Assembly: GCA_012521035.1 (NCBI GenBank)
Contig: JAAYND010000129.1
Span: 1-16,901 of the forward strand
Reading direction: 5' to 3'
Length of the DNA: 16,901 nt
Source: Methanomicrobiales archaeon
Lineage (GTDB): Archaea > Halobacteriota > Methanomicrobia > Methanomicrobiales > Methanoculleaceae
In this document: in pieces, positions 6,694 through 13,268 of the stretch
Position numbering within the stretch: the first letter of the stretch is position 1
Layout: each line of letters starts with the position of its first letter
Made by a program: the position numbers and the translations under genes
The notes under the pieces: model-generated
The model's input: the letters and a program-made list of their open reading frames with translations, nothing else
Databases searched by the model: none
What the model was told of the DNA's origin: nothing

Positions 6694-7287
6694 TCAGGCG
6701 CCGGAGAACGCCGCTACAAGTGCCTGACCACACCGGTAGGCCGACTCCAGCACCTCCCTCTTCTCCCCGACGATCCCCGGCTCGAAGCAGTTTAAGACCG
6801 GGAGTTCGGCGACCACCTCATACCCGAGCGGCCGGAGCGGCAGGGAGAGCGCCTCCAGGGCAACGCCGAGATCGGCGGGGTCAGCTTGCTCGCCGATTGC
6901 AAAGACCACGGCCTTGCGCTCGCGGTCCGCAAGGCGGCTGGAGTAGCCCCGGGGACGCTCATCGGTGAAGTCGTAGAAGGCGTATAGCCGGTCGATGAAC
7001 GCCTTCATCTGGCTGGTGACGTTGTAGTGGTAGACCGGCGATCCAAGAACGAGTGCATCCGCGTCTATGATGCGAGGGTACAGCAGCGTCATACCGTCGT
7101 TGAAACGGGTGCAGGTCAGATCACGCCGGCACCGCTCGCAACCTCTACAGCCCTCAATAGTATACCCGGAGAGGCTGACGGCGCTCGTCTCGCCGCCCGC
7201 GTCAGAGACCCCGCGAAGAATCTCCGCGAGGAGGCGGGCAGTATTCCCCCGCGCCCTCGGACTCCCGCTGATGCCAAGCACTTTCAC
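6694..7287 (-). CDS. Iron-sulfur flavoprotein (Isf) family, NADPH-dependent FMN reductase fold
   Basis: This 197-residue flavodoxin-like protein begins with the FMN-phosphate loop GSPRARGNT (residues 8-16). It carries the compact cysteine motif C47-x2-C50-x2-C53-x5-C59, the [4Fe-4S]-binding signature of Isf from methanogens. A G-S-P-V-Y-H-Y-N segment follows at the second flavin loop, as is usual for the family. Isf proteins pass electrons from ferredoxin to acceptors such as O2 or H2O2 and are linked to oxidative-stress defence; that role is inferred for this copy. It is cytosolic, with no signal peptide. The ATG at 7287 starts the flavodoxin strand M-K-V-L-G-I-S directly. It is separated by about 90 bases from the upstream GNAT gene, so it may have its own promoter. 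Confidence 0.9.
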   Translation of the reverse strand: MKVLGISGSPRARGNTARLLAEILRGVSDAGGETSAVSLSGYTIEGCRGCERCRRDLTCTRFNDGMTLLYPRIIDADALVLGSPVYHYNVTSQMKAFIDRLYAFYDFTDERPRGYSSRLADRERKAVVFAIGEQADPADLGVALEALSLPLRPLGYEVVAELPVLNCFEPGIVGEKREVLESAYRCGQALVAAFSGA

Positions 7288-7360
7288 GATTTAAGTTCTT
7301 ACGGAGCGCAGGATAAGCGTTCCGGGGGTGCGATTGAGAGCCGGCCGGTGGGAGAAAGTC

Positions 7361-7374
7361 AGGAGATAACTCCT
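7361..7374 (-). terminator. Small hairpin right after the GNAT stop codon
   Basis: AGGAG (7361-7365) and CTCCT (7370-7374) flank an ATAA loop, directly next to the GNAT stop at 7375-7377. The minus strand continues with a pyrimidine-rich GACTTTCTCCC. This could be a weak terminator between the GNAT and flavoprotein genes. Confidence 0.3.
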
Positions 7375-7902
7375 TCACTGGCCGGCGCCATCCCCGAAGC
7401 AGACATAGACGATCTCATCGAAGGTAGCGCCGTTCTTTGTTATGGCCTTTTGATGGACCGCTTCACGGACAAAACCGCACTTCTCAAGGACACGCATCGA
7501 CGCAGGGTTGTTTGAGATCACGCCTGCCTCAAGCCGGATGATATCGAACCGCTCGAAGGCTACAGGGATGATCGAGTGGACCGCATCGGTGACGATACCC
7601 CGGCCCCAGAGCGACTCCGAGAGCCAGTAACCGATCTCGGCGGTCCTGCGCCGGACATCATCGAGCGGCTGGATACCGATGCTCCCCACGGCCTCGCCGT
7701 TGACGTCGATCGCGAGGTAGAGGTACGATACCGTATCCCCGGCCGCCGCTATGAACCGGCGGGCGTCCCCGGGCGTATAGGGGGAGGGAAATTCATCGCG
7801 CATCATCGCCGCGATCCGGGGGTTGTTCGCGTGGCGCACAAGAGGCTCCTCATCCTCGAACGTCCAGGCGCGGAGCACAAAACCCGGTCTATCGATCTGC
7901 AT
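7375..7902 (-). CDS. GNAT family N-acetyltransferase (RimJ/RimL-like)
   Basis: With the start at 7902 the protein has 175 residues and the layout of RimJ/RimL-type GNAT enzymes, which move an acetyl group from acetyl-CoA to an amine, often a protein N-terminus. Visible features are the opening PGFVLRAW, a TAEIGYWLSESLWG strand, the acetyl-CoA pyrophosphate loop W-G-R-G-I-V-T-D-A (about 99-107), N131-N132, and the signature R-V-L-E-K-C-G-F (137-144). A longer reading from an ATG at 7932 would add ten residues, but that ATG follows a TATA-like GTAAAAAG element too closely, and the family normally starts near PGFVL. It is divergent from the RNB gene. The acetyl acceptor is not known. Confidence 0.88.
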   Translation of the reverse strand: MQIDRPGFVLRAWTFEDEEPLVRHANNPRIAAMMRDEFPSPYTPGDARRFIAAAGDTVSYLYLAIDVNGEAVGSIGIQPLDDVRRRTAEIGYWLSESLWGRGIVTDAVHSIIPVAFERFDIIRLEAGVISNNPASMRVLEKCGFVREAVHQKAITKNGATFDEIVYVCFGDGAGQ

Positions 7903-8010
7903 GAAACAGGTATATCTTCTCGCTGGAAGCATTAACTCTTTTTACATCTCCGCCGGGGCATGGCACCCTTCCGGGCAGTTCTTAAGCCCGCAAGCAGACC
8001 TCTCCATCAG

Positions 8011-9471
8011 ATGCAGAATCATTCTTACGTCGACCTGAACGCCATCGCGTGGACGGCGATGGACCACTACGGTTTTGCCCCGGCGCCTCCCGCATCCGTC
8101 ACCCGGGAAGTCGGTGCCCTCGCCGAAAACGCCCTCCCGAACGACCTCTGCAACCTCCGCCTGCTCCTCTGGTCCTCGATCGACAATTATGATTCACAGG
8201 ACCTCGACCAGATCGAGTTCTGTGAATGGGGCTCCAACGATGAGATCCACGTCCGGGTCGCTATCGCCGATGTCGATTCTCTCGTCCCGAAGGGATCGGC
8301 GACGGATCGGCACGCCTGCCACAACGGAACCTCGGTCTACACCGGCGTCGAGACCTTCCCGATGCTCCCCGACCGCCTCTCGGCGGGCCTCACATCACTC
8401 CTGCCCGGCCAGGACCGCGTGGCGATCGTCATCGGGTATACCGTCCTCCCGGACGGAAGTATCATACCTGGAGGTATCTACCGGGCGCTTGTCAGGAACC
8501 ACGCGAAACTCGTCTACGAGGAGGTCGGCGACTGGCTGGAGGGGGCCGGCCCGATCCCGCAGGCGGTCAGGGAGACCCCGGGAATCGAGGAACAGATCCT
8601 CCTCCAGCATGAAGCAGCGACGCGGATGAAGAGGCGCCGGACAGAGAAGGGGGCGCTCGTCCTTGAGACGATCGAGGCCGAACCGGTCGTCGAGGGCGAC
8701 CGGGTCATCAGGCTCGCCGTCCAGGAACAGAACCTCGCCCGGTGTCTCATCGAGGAGTTCATGGTCGCGGCGAACGGAACCCTGACGGCGTTCCTCGCCG
8801 CCGCCCGCCGCCCCATGATCCACCGCGTCGTCCGCACACCGAAGAACTGGGAGGGGATCGTCCGGGAGGCGGCAAAGCGTGACGAGATCCTGCCTGAAAA
8901 GCCAGATGCGGAAGCGCTCACCCGGTTCCTCATACGGCAGAAGAAGGCCGACCCCGACCGTTTCCCCGACCTCTCCCTCACGGTGGTGAAACTGATGGGG
9001 GCAGGCGAGTATGTGGCATTCCGGCCGGGGGATGAGCCGATCGGCCACTTCGCCCTCGCCGTCACCGACTACACCCACGGCACCGCCCCGAACCGGCGTT
9101 ACGTCGACCTCATCATCCAGCGCCTGGTGAAATCAGTCATCGATGGGGAGCGCTATCCGCCTTACACACTCGAAGAGCTCGATGACCTCGCTACCCGGAT
9201 GACAGATAGAGAGAAAGCCGCTCAGAAGACCGAGCGGTTCGTCCGGAAGGCTGCGGCTGCGGTCATGCTTCAGGAGAGGGTAGGCGAGACGTTTGAGGCG
9301 TTCGTCACCGGCGCATCAGAGAAGGGGACGTACGTCAGGCTGATCGACCCGCCGGCCGAGGGGAAGGTTATCTCCGGTGAGTATGGTCTCCAGGTCGGCC
9401 AGAGGGTGCGTGTCCGCCTGATGGCGACCGATCCCTACATGGGGTTCATCGACTTCGAGCACATCGGGTGA
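8011..9471 (+). CDS. RNB-domain exoribonuclease (RNase II family, short archaeal/bacterial form)
   Basis: The 486-residue protein contains an RNB catalytic domain without the N-terminal cold-shock domains of E. coli RNase II. The metal-binding loop reads S-I-D-N-Y-D-S-Q-D-L-D-Q (D58, D64, D66, Q67), so the fourth canonical aspartate is Gln. Later conserved parts include TSLLPGQDR, the EEFMVAANGTL segment, and the T-A-P-N-R-R-Y-V-D-L-I-I-Q-R motif holding catalytic arginine residues. The last ~65 residues look like an S1/OB RNA-binding barrel (FEAFVTGASEKGTYVRL onward). The enzyme should degrade RNA 3' to 5'. A start at 7960 is possible, but the 17 extra residues are not family-like; M-Q-N-H-S-Y-V-D-L at 8011 fits better even though no clear ribosome-binding site precedes it. 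Activity with Q67 is an open question. Confidence 0.88.
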   Translation: MQNHSYVDLNAIAWTAMDHYGFAPAPPASVTREVGALAENALPNDLCNLRLLLWSSIDNYDSQDLDQIEFCEWGSNDEIHVRVAIADVDSLVPKGSATDRHACHNGTSVYTGVETFPMLPDRLSAGLTSLLPGQDRVAIVIGYTVLPDGSIIPGGIYRALVRNHAKLVYEEVGDWLEGAGPIPQAVRETPGIEEQILLQHEAATRMKRRRTEKGALVLETIEAEPVVEGDRVIRLAVQEQNLARCLIEEFMVAANGTLTAFLAAARRPMIHRVVRTPKNWEGIVREAAKRDEILPEKPDAEALTRFLIRQKKADPDRFPDLSLTVVKLMGAGEYVAFRPGDEPIGHFALAVTDYTHGTAPNRRYVDLIIQRLVKSVIDGERYPPYTLEELDDLATRMTDREKAAQKTERFVRKAAAAVMLQERVGETFEAFVTGASEKGTYVRLIDPPAEGKVISGEYGLQVGQRVRVRLMATDPYMGFIDFEHIG

Positions 9472-9514
9472 TCTTGCATATCCTTTTGGTAGCAAAGCCC
9501 CCATTACAGGATAG

Positions 9515-10366
9515 ATGACTGCCCGGAACCTGATAGACTGGAACGAAGTCTGGCGCTCCCGGATGGAGACGAGTACCGCCCTGAAGCGAAACAAAGGATG
9601 TTCTGATTTCTGGAACAACACCCGGAGGGCCAGGAGTCGCTCTGTCTCTTCCACCGGTGACGACTGTGAACGCATCGCCTGGGTCACCTCTTCCCTTCCG
9701 ATCACCCCTGAGGCCCGCGTCCTCGATATCGGGGCCGGGGCCGGCGCTGTAGCGATCCCCCTCTCGCAGCAGGTGGCGCAGGTCACAGCGGTCGAGCCGG
9801 CGCGGGCGATGCGCGAAGTCATGAGAGGGGCGGTCAGGGATGCCGGGATCGGGAATATCACGATCGTGGGCCGGCATTGGGAGGATATCGACCCGGAACG
9901 TGACCTCGACCCGCCCTATGACGTCGCCTTTGCATCATTCTCGCTCGGGATGCCTGACCTGAGAGCGGCGATAGAGAAGATGAACGCTGTCTGTTCAGGG
10001 ACAATCGCAGTCTTCCACTTCGCCGGGCTACCCTACTGGGAGCAGATCATGCTCGATACCTGGCCGGATCTCCATGGGCTGGTGTACCAGCCGGGCCCGA
10101 AGACAGACGTCATATTCAACCTCCTCTACCAGATGGGGATCTACCCCGACGTCTCGGTCTCCGCGTATGAACACAGGCTCAATATCCCCGACCTTGACGC
10201 CGGCATGGATATACTGAAGGATCGGCTCCTCATCGAGACCCCGGCGCAGGAGGATACCCTCAGAGAGTATCTCACCGCCCGCCTCACCCCTGAGGGCGAT
10301 GGGCTGGTGTTCAGGCACCAGGTACACCGTGCCTGCATCACGTGGGAGGGGCGTGCCGGCCGGTGA
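9515..10366 (+). CDS. Class I SAM-dependent methyltransferase
   Basis: The 283-residue protein has a Rossmann-fold methyltransferase core. Motif I is V-L-D-I-G-A-G-A-G (residues 69-77), the acidic residue after strand 2 is E94 in T-A-V-E-P-A, and a P-Y-D-V-A-F-A-S-F motif-IV-like strand follows. The N-terminal part (W-N-E-V-W and F-W-N-N) resembles a group of methanogen methyltransferases with a Trp-rich lead helix before the core. The substrate cannot be read from the sequence. The ATG at 9515 lies 43 bases after the RNB stop. A TATA-like GCATATCC at about 9477-9484 allows a separate promoter. The C-terminal third has no motif that I recognise. Confidence 0.88.
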   Translation: MTARNLIDWNEVWRSRMETSTALKRNKGCSDFWNNTRRARSRSVSSTGDDCERIAWVTSSLPITPEARVLDIGAGAGAVAIPLSQQVAQVTAVEPARAMREVMRGAVRDAGIGNITIVGRHWEDIDPERDLDPPYDVAFASFSLGMPDLRAAIEKMNAVCSGTIAVFHFAGLPYWEQIMLDTWPDLHGLVYQPGPKTDVIFNLLYQMGIYPDVSVSAYEHRLNIPDLDAGMDILKDRLLIETPAQEDTLREYLTARLTPEGDGLVFRHQVHRACITWEGRAGR

Positions 10367-10607
10367 GAGGGAGACCGGCCCCCCACCCGCAGAACTGCGT
10401 GCCCTTCCCCCTGCACCCGGCCGGCGACCACCCGCAGGAGCGCGCCTGCTCTGCTACGAAGATAGTGCAAGAACAGCGAAGGACTCCCTGGAGGAGGCGT
10501 ATCGACGGCAGCGCTGATGAAGAGGGCAGATCAGCAAAACGATATCCCGGGAGGTGCTCGATGAAGAAATTATGGGCAGGAGTATTTGAGGGGATGGTTC
10601 CCGCCAC
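10367..10607. other. Unexplained spacer with isolated strong ribosome-binding site
   Basis: This stretch lies between the methyltransferase and the convergent response regulator. Its left half is C/G-rich with low-complexity frames. At 10551-10563 a near-perfect GGGAGGTG is followed, four bases later, by an ATG opening a 62-codon frame that runs to 10749, antisense into the response regulator. The peptide resembles no family I know, and the overlap makes it doubtful. No RNA gene is recognised. Confidence 0.35.
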
Positions 10608-11243
10608 TCACTGCGTTTCAAAGATCTCTGAAAACTGGCTCCTGATCTGGTTTAAGCGTTCTTCCTGGAGGTTGATGCTCATCGACATACTCTTTATGGC
10701 CCGCATGATATTCTCGCCCATACCCGCCCGGGCATCCTTGATGTTGTAGGTAGTCTCCAGGATCTTCAGGAGACGCTTGTTGATATCAACATTCTTTGAG
10801 AGGCGCTCATATTCATCGATGATCGCATGATCCACACCGGCCTCACGTGCCCGCTCGATCTCGGCAGCGATCGAGTGCCGGCGTGCCAGCACACGCTCGA
10901 TGGCCTCGTAGAGCTGATGGTGGGTGGTGGGTTTGAGTATATAATCCTCGATATAGACACCATACTGGCCGGCTTCTTCCGGTGTGAGGGGTTTTGCTGT
11001 CAGCATGAGAACCGGGATGTTGCGAGTCTCGGGGTTGCTCTTGATCCCCTCAAGCGTCTCCCATCCATCCATCGGTTCCATCATGATATCGAGAAGGATG
11101 AGATCAGGGGTGGTCGATTTTAAGACTTCCAGACACTCTTCGCCGCTAAAGGCCGTGAGAGGTTTGTACCCTCCACGCTCAAGTATTGTAACAAAGACAT
11201 CGACGATCATGGGACTATCGTCGACGATAAGTATCGTGTACAT
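10608..11243 (-). CDS. Response regulator: CheY-like receiver with helical C-terminal tail
   Basis: Residues 1-120 are a canonical receiver domain: acidic pair D8-D9, phosphoacceptor D52 (L-L-D-I-M), T82 and K104 (L-K-P). A histidine kinase elsewhere should phosphorylate it. The remaining ~90 residues are predicted helical and charged (around RHSIAAEIERAREAGVDH and later INKRLLKILE), with no DNA-binding, cyclase or kinase output motif, so the output is probably protein-protein contact or oligomerisation. The ATG at 11243 overlaps the Roadblock stop in a TGATG junction and follows AGAGGTGA, so translation of the two is coupled. A GTG one codon earlier is less likely. Its neighbour suggests a role in GTPase or localisation signalling, which is inference. 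Confidence 0.92.
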   Translation of the reverse strand: MYTILIVDDSPMIVDVFVTILERGGYKPLTAFSGEECLEVLKSTTPDLILLDIMMEPMDGWETLEGIKSNPETRNIPVLMLTAKPLTPEEAGQYGVYIEDYILKPTTHHQLYEAIERVLARRHSIAAEIERAREAGVDHAIIDEYERLSKNVDINKRLLKILETTYNIKDARAGMGENIMRAIKSMSMSINLQEERLNQIRSQFSEIFETQ

Positions 11244-11623
11244 CACATCACCTCTCCAATCCGGGTTGCTATGCCAGCCAGCTGTCCCTGTACTGTTGGG
11301 AGATCTGCAGACTTATCTATTACCGCTGTGATCAGGGCGGCCTCCCCCGCGCTAAAAATGAGGATCGTAGCATCCATTGTGGCGATAGTAATCATAGCTG
11401 GTCGCTGCATGTGCATGCTGCTACAGGCCGCCTCCGCCGACGCAAGAACCGTCGCGCTCGCCGCCGCGAAGAGAAGTGATGGTGACAGGTTGCCTTCCCG
11501 GAAGTACTTTCCCATAATCAACCCCTCGGACGATACGAGGGCACATGCGACGACGCTGACAATGGACCGGATCTCGTCGATATACGCCTGAGTTTCTTTT
11601 TCCACCGAGGGATGGTGATTCAT
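11243..11623 (-). CDS. Roadblock/LC7 domain protein (MglB-like)
   Basis: The 126-residue protein is a single Roadblock/LC7 domain: an N-terminal helix (Y-I-D-E-I-R-S-I-V), the strand pair V-S-V-V-A-C-A-L-V-S-S-E-G, a central helix rich in Ala and Ser (LLFAAASATVLASAEAAC), then strands with I-T-I-A-T-M-D-A-T-I-L-I-F, and a final helix. Such proteins dimerise and bind or regulate small Ras-like GTPases; MglB is the well-studied polarity example. No MglA-like GTPase is present in the window. It is first in a two-gene operon with the response regulator, with a one-base stop/start overlap. A TATA-like element lies about 30 bases upstream. Confidence 0.88.
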   Translation of the reverse strand: MNHHPSVEKETQAYIDEIRSIVSVVACALVSSEGLIMGKYFREGNLSPSLLFAAASATVLASAEAACSSMHMQRPAMITIATMDATILIFSAGEAALITAVIDKSADLPTVQGQLAGIATRIGEVM

Positions 11624-11647
11624 TTCTCAACCCCGACTTCCACTACA

Positions 11648-11659
11648 GTCTTATATGCA
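11648..11659 (-). promoter_or_regulatory. Putative TATA box for the Roadblock-response regulator operon
   Basis: On the minus strand, TGCATATAAGAC lies 25-36 bases upstream of the ATG at 11623. This fits an archaeal promoter with a very short leader. A second A+T-rich word, CATATATC, lies about 20 bases further upstream. Confidence 0.45.
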
Positions 11660-12006
11660 CATAACATGATATATGGATATCGAATCAATTATCTCTTCGA
11701 ACCTGCGCGGATACCGTTTTGGCTATGATTAAGGGATATATAGTCTTTGGGGAGAGGAAAGAGGCCGTTCCAATCCGGGATAGGTCTTTCACACGGTCAC
11801 ACCCGGGATCACCTCACACCTGATAGTATAAGAGACTTCGACCCCTGCACCATAACCTGCCTGGATACAGAAGCACGCGGTATCCATGCAAAAGCCCGTA
11901 TCCCCCCGGGCGATCCGACTTCGATTGGTTCCTCACGGAGACGGGGGCATCCGGGACACTTCAGGGACTTTTCATCGACATATGGTTCCTGGATGACAGA
12001 ATTAGA

Positions 12007-12074
12007 TGTATAAAAAGGTCAGAAGCAGATATCCAGTCCGCTCCAGTCCATAGCAAAACAAATGAATATAAATA
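12007..12074 (+). promoter_or_regulatory. Two TATA-like elements upstream of the MinD-like gene
   Basis: TATAAAAA at 12009-12016 and AATATAAATA at 12065-12074 both fit archaeal TATA boxes. The second would start transcription near 12095-12100, leaving a leader of about 10-14 bases before the ATG at 12109. The first would give a longer leader. Which one is used cannot be told from sequence alone. Confidence 0.45.
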
Positions 12075-12108
12075 AAAGAGCTACAACCTATTGTTGAGTC
12101 GATTTCAG

Positions 12109-12891
12109 ATGATCAGGGCCTACACCATCACTTCTGGAAAAGGCGGAACGGGAAAGACAACCGTCACCGCAAATCTCGGAACGGCACTGGCCCAGTACGG
12201 CAGGGAGACCTGTATCATCGATGCAGACATGGGTATGGCCAATCTCGGGCTGGTCATGGGACTTGCAGAGACGCCGATAACGCTTCACGAGGTTCTGGCC
12301 GGGAAAGCGAGAGTCCAGGATGCGACCTATGAAGGACCATACGGCCTGAAGATCGTGCCAAGCGGCCTCTCACTCAAGGGGTTTCGGGATGCAGACCCGG
12401 AACGACTCAGGGACGTCATGCACGATCTCACCGATCGGTGTGAATTTCTCCTCCTCGATACCCCTGCCGGCATCGGTAGTGATGTCGTCCTGCCACTCGC
12501 GGTTGCAGATGAGGTGATGCTGGTTGTGAATCCGGAGATCTCCTCGCTTGTGGATGCACTGAAGATCAAGATCCTGACGGAGATGATCGGTGGCACCGTC
12601 GGGGGAGCGATTCTCAACCGGGCGACACTGGAGGGCAACGATACGAGCCGGAAGAAGATCGAGATGACTCTCGGTGTGCCGATCATCGATACGATCCCCG
12701 AGGACGCACATGTGCGGAGAGCGGCAGCAGCCAGGGCGCCGGTCTCCGTGAAATTTCCTGGATCCGAGTCATCAAAAGCGTTCAGGAGGATCGCGGCTAC
12801 GATGGCAGATATCCCTGCCCGGGAGGAGCCCGAAGCAGTACAGGAAGGGTTTATTGAACGACTCGCGCGCGCACTATTCAGGAGAGGGTAA
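12109..12891 (+). CDS. MinD/ParA-family ATPase with C-terminal amphipathic tail
   Basis: The 260-residue protein has the deviant Walker A K-G-G-T-G-K-T-T (residues 11-18), the A' motif I-D-A-D-M-G (37-42) and a Walker B L-L-L-D-T-P-A-G, as in MinD rather than chromosome-partitioning ParA. The final segment G-F-I-E-R-L-A-R-A-L-F-R-R-G can form an amphipathic helix like the membrane-targeting sequence of MinD. MinD-type ATPases switch between ATP-bound dimers on the membrane and free monomers, and position other complexes. A TTG at 12091 would add six residues, but the ATG places the Walker lysine at the usual distance. No partner with a MinE or MinC sequence is visible. The next gene, two bases downstream, encodes a small membrane coiled-coil protein. 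Confidence 0.9.
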   Translation: MIRAYTITSGKGGTGKTTVTANLGTALAQYGRETCIIDADMGMANLGLVMGLAETPITLHEVLAGKARVQDATYEGPYGLKIVPSGLSLKGFRDADPERLRDVMHDLTDRCEFLLLDTPAGIGSDVVLPLAVADEVMLVVNPEISSLVDALKIKILTEMIGGTVGGAILNRATLEGNDTSRKKIEMTLGVPIIDTIPEDAHVRRAAAARAPVSVKFPGSESSKAFRRIAATMADIPAREEPEAVQEGFIERLARALFRRG

Positions 12892-12893
12892 TA

Positions 12894-13091
12894 ATGGATA
12901 TAAATGCGGTAATGATAGTCTTGCTCTGTGTGATCATCATCTGTCTGCTGTTTATCATGTACGTGATGTACGTGCGCATCCAGCAGCTCCTCACAGAGGT
13001 CGATTCGCTGACGGGCAGAATGGAGATCACCGATAACGAACTGGAGCATCTGACACGGAGCGTCGAAGAGTACAAAAAAACGCGCGTGTAA
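12894..13091 (+). CDS. Small single-pass membrane protein with coiled coil
   Basis: The 65-residue protein has one hydrophobic helix at about residues 5-27 (AVMIVLLCVIIICLLFIMYV) followed by a charged heptad-like helix to the end (IQQLLTEVDSLTGRMEI, then ELEHLTRSVEEYKK). It would be anchored in the membrane with the coiled coil most likely in the cytoplasm. The ATG begins two bases after the MinD-like stop and uses the GGAGAGGG at the end of that gene as its ribosome-binding site, so the two are almost certainly made together. I recognise no family. A role as membrane anchor or partner of the MinD-like ATPase is inference from the operon. Confidence 0.75.
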   Translation: MDINAVMIVLLCVIIICLLFIMYVMYVRIQQLLTEVDSLTGRMEITDNELEHLTRSVEEYKKTRV

Positions 13092-13118
13092 CCTCGCCGG
13101 GTCTCTCCCCTGAAGCGA

Positions 13119-13127
13119 AGATATATG
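13119..13127 (+). promoter_or_regulatory. Putative TATA box of the tRNA-Pro gene
   Basis: AGATATATG lies about 30 bases before the mature tRNA 5' end, the right place for an archaeal tRNA promoter starting a few bases upstream of the gene. Confidence 0.5.
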
Positions 13128-13154
13128 TGTGATTCGGTCACATAGTATGAGGGA

Positions 13155-13227
13155 GGGGCCATAGGGTAGCCTGGCATCCTAGGAGACTGGGGGTCTTCTG
13201 ACCTGCGTTCAAATCGCAGTGGCCCCA
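13155..13227 (+). tRNA. tRNA-Pro (anticodon GGG)
   Basis: The 73 bases fold into a full cloverleaf. The acceptor stem GGGGCCA (13155-13161) pairs perfectly with TGGCCCC (13220-13226), and A13227 is the discriminator. The D arm keeps A14, G18-G19 and A21 but has G-U at 10-25 and U-U at 13-22. The anticodon stem is GGAGA/TCTTC with loop CTGGGGG, giving anticodon GGG at 13189-13191 after U33. The T arm is CTGCG-TTCAAAT-CGCAG. No CCA is encoded, so it is added after transcription. There is no intron. Confidence 0.95.
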
Positions 13228-13233
13228 TCGTAC

Positions 13234-13241
13234 CATTTTTC
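13234..13241 (+). terminator. T-run terminator after tRNA-Pro
   Basis: TTTTT at about 13235-13240 follows the tRNA 3' end by eight bases. Archaeal RNA polymerase commonly stops at such U runs without a hairpin. Confidence 0.45.
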
Positions 13242-13268
13242 TCGTTCCCCGACCCAGTTAACTGCATC

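Larger units (their letters stand above)
11624..12108. other. Divergent spacer between the Roadblock and MinD-like operons
   Basis: The 485 bases hold promoters for both flanking operons and an extra TATA-like GGGATATATAG at about 11733-11743 on the plus strand. An 88-codon frame with a TTG start at 11747 runs through the middle, but codon third positions are not GC-rich as in the neighbouring genes. A different frame over 11920-12030 also looks faintly protein-like (TLQGLFIDIWFLDD). This may be a decayed gene or plain spacer. Nothing certain is seen. Confidence 0.4.

Noticed and set aside
8395..9078. Minus-strand 227-codon frame inside the RNB gene
   Set aside because: It is the antisense shadow of a GC-rich coding region; the plus frame carries the RNB motifs.
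12327..13049. Minus-strand 240-codon frame opposite the MinD-like gene
   Set aside because: It is antisense to a gene with intact Walker motifs; it is Ser/Ile-rich shadow sequence without domains.
13155..13227. Mobile-element insertion at tRNA-Pro
   Set aside because: I saw no integrase gene and no duplicated tRNA 3' end in the window; the downstream gene is a normal DUF89 gene.
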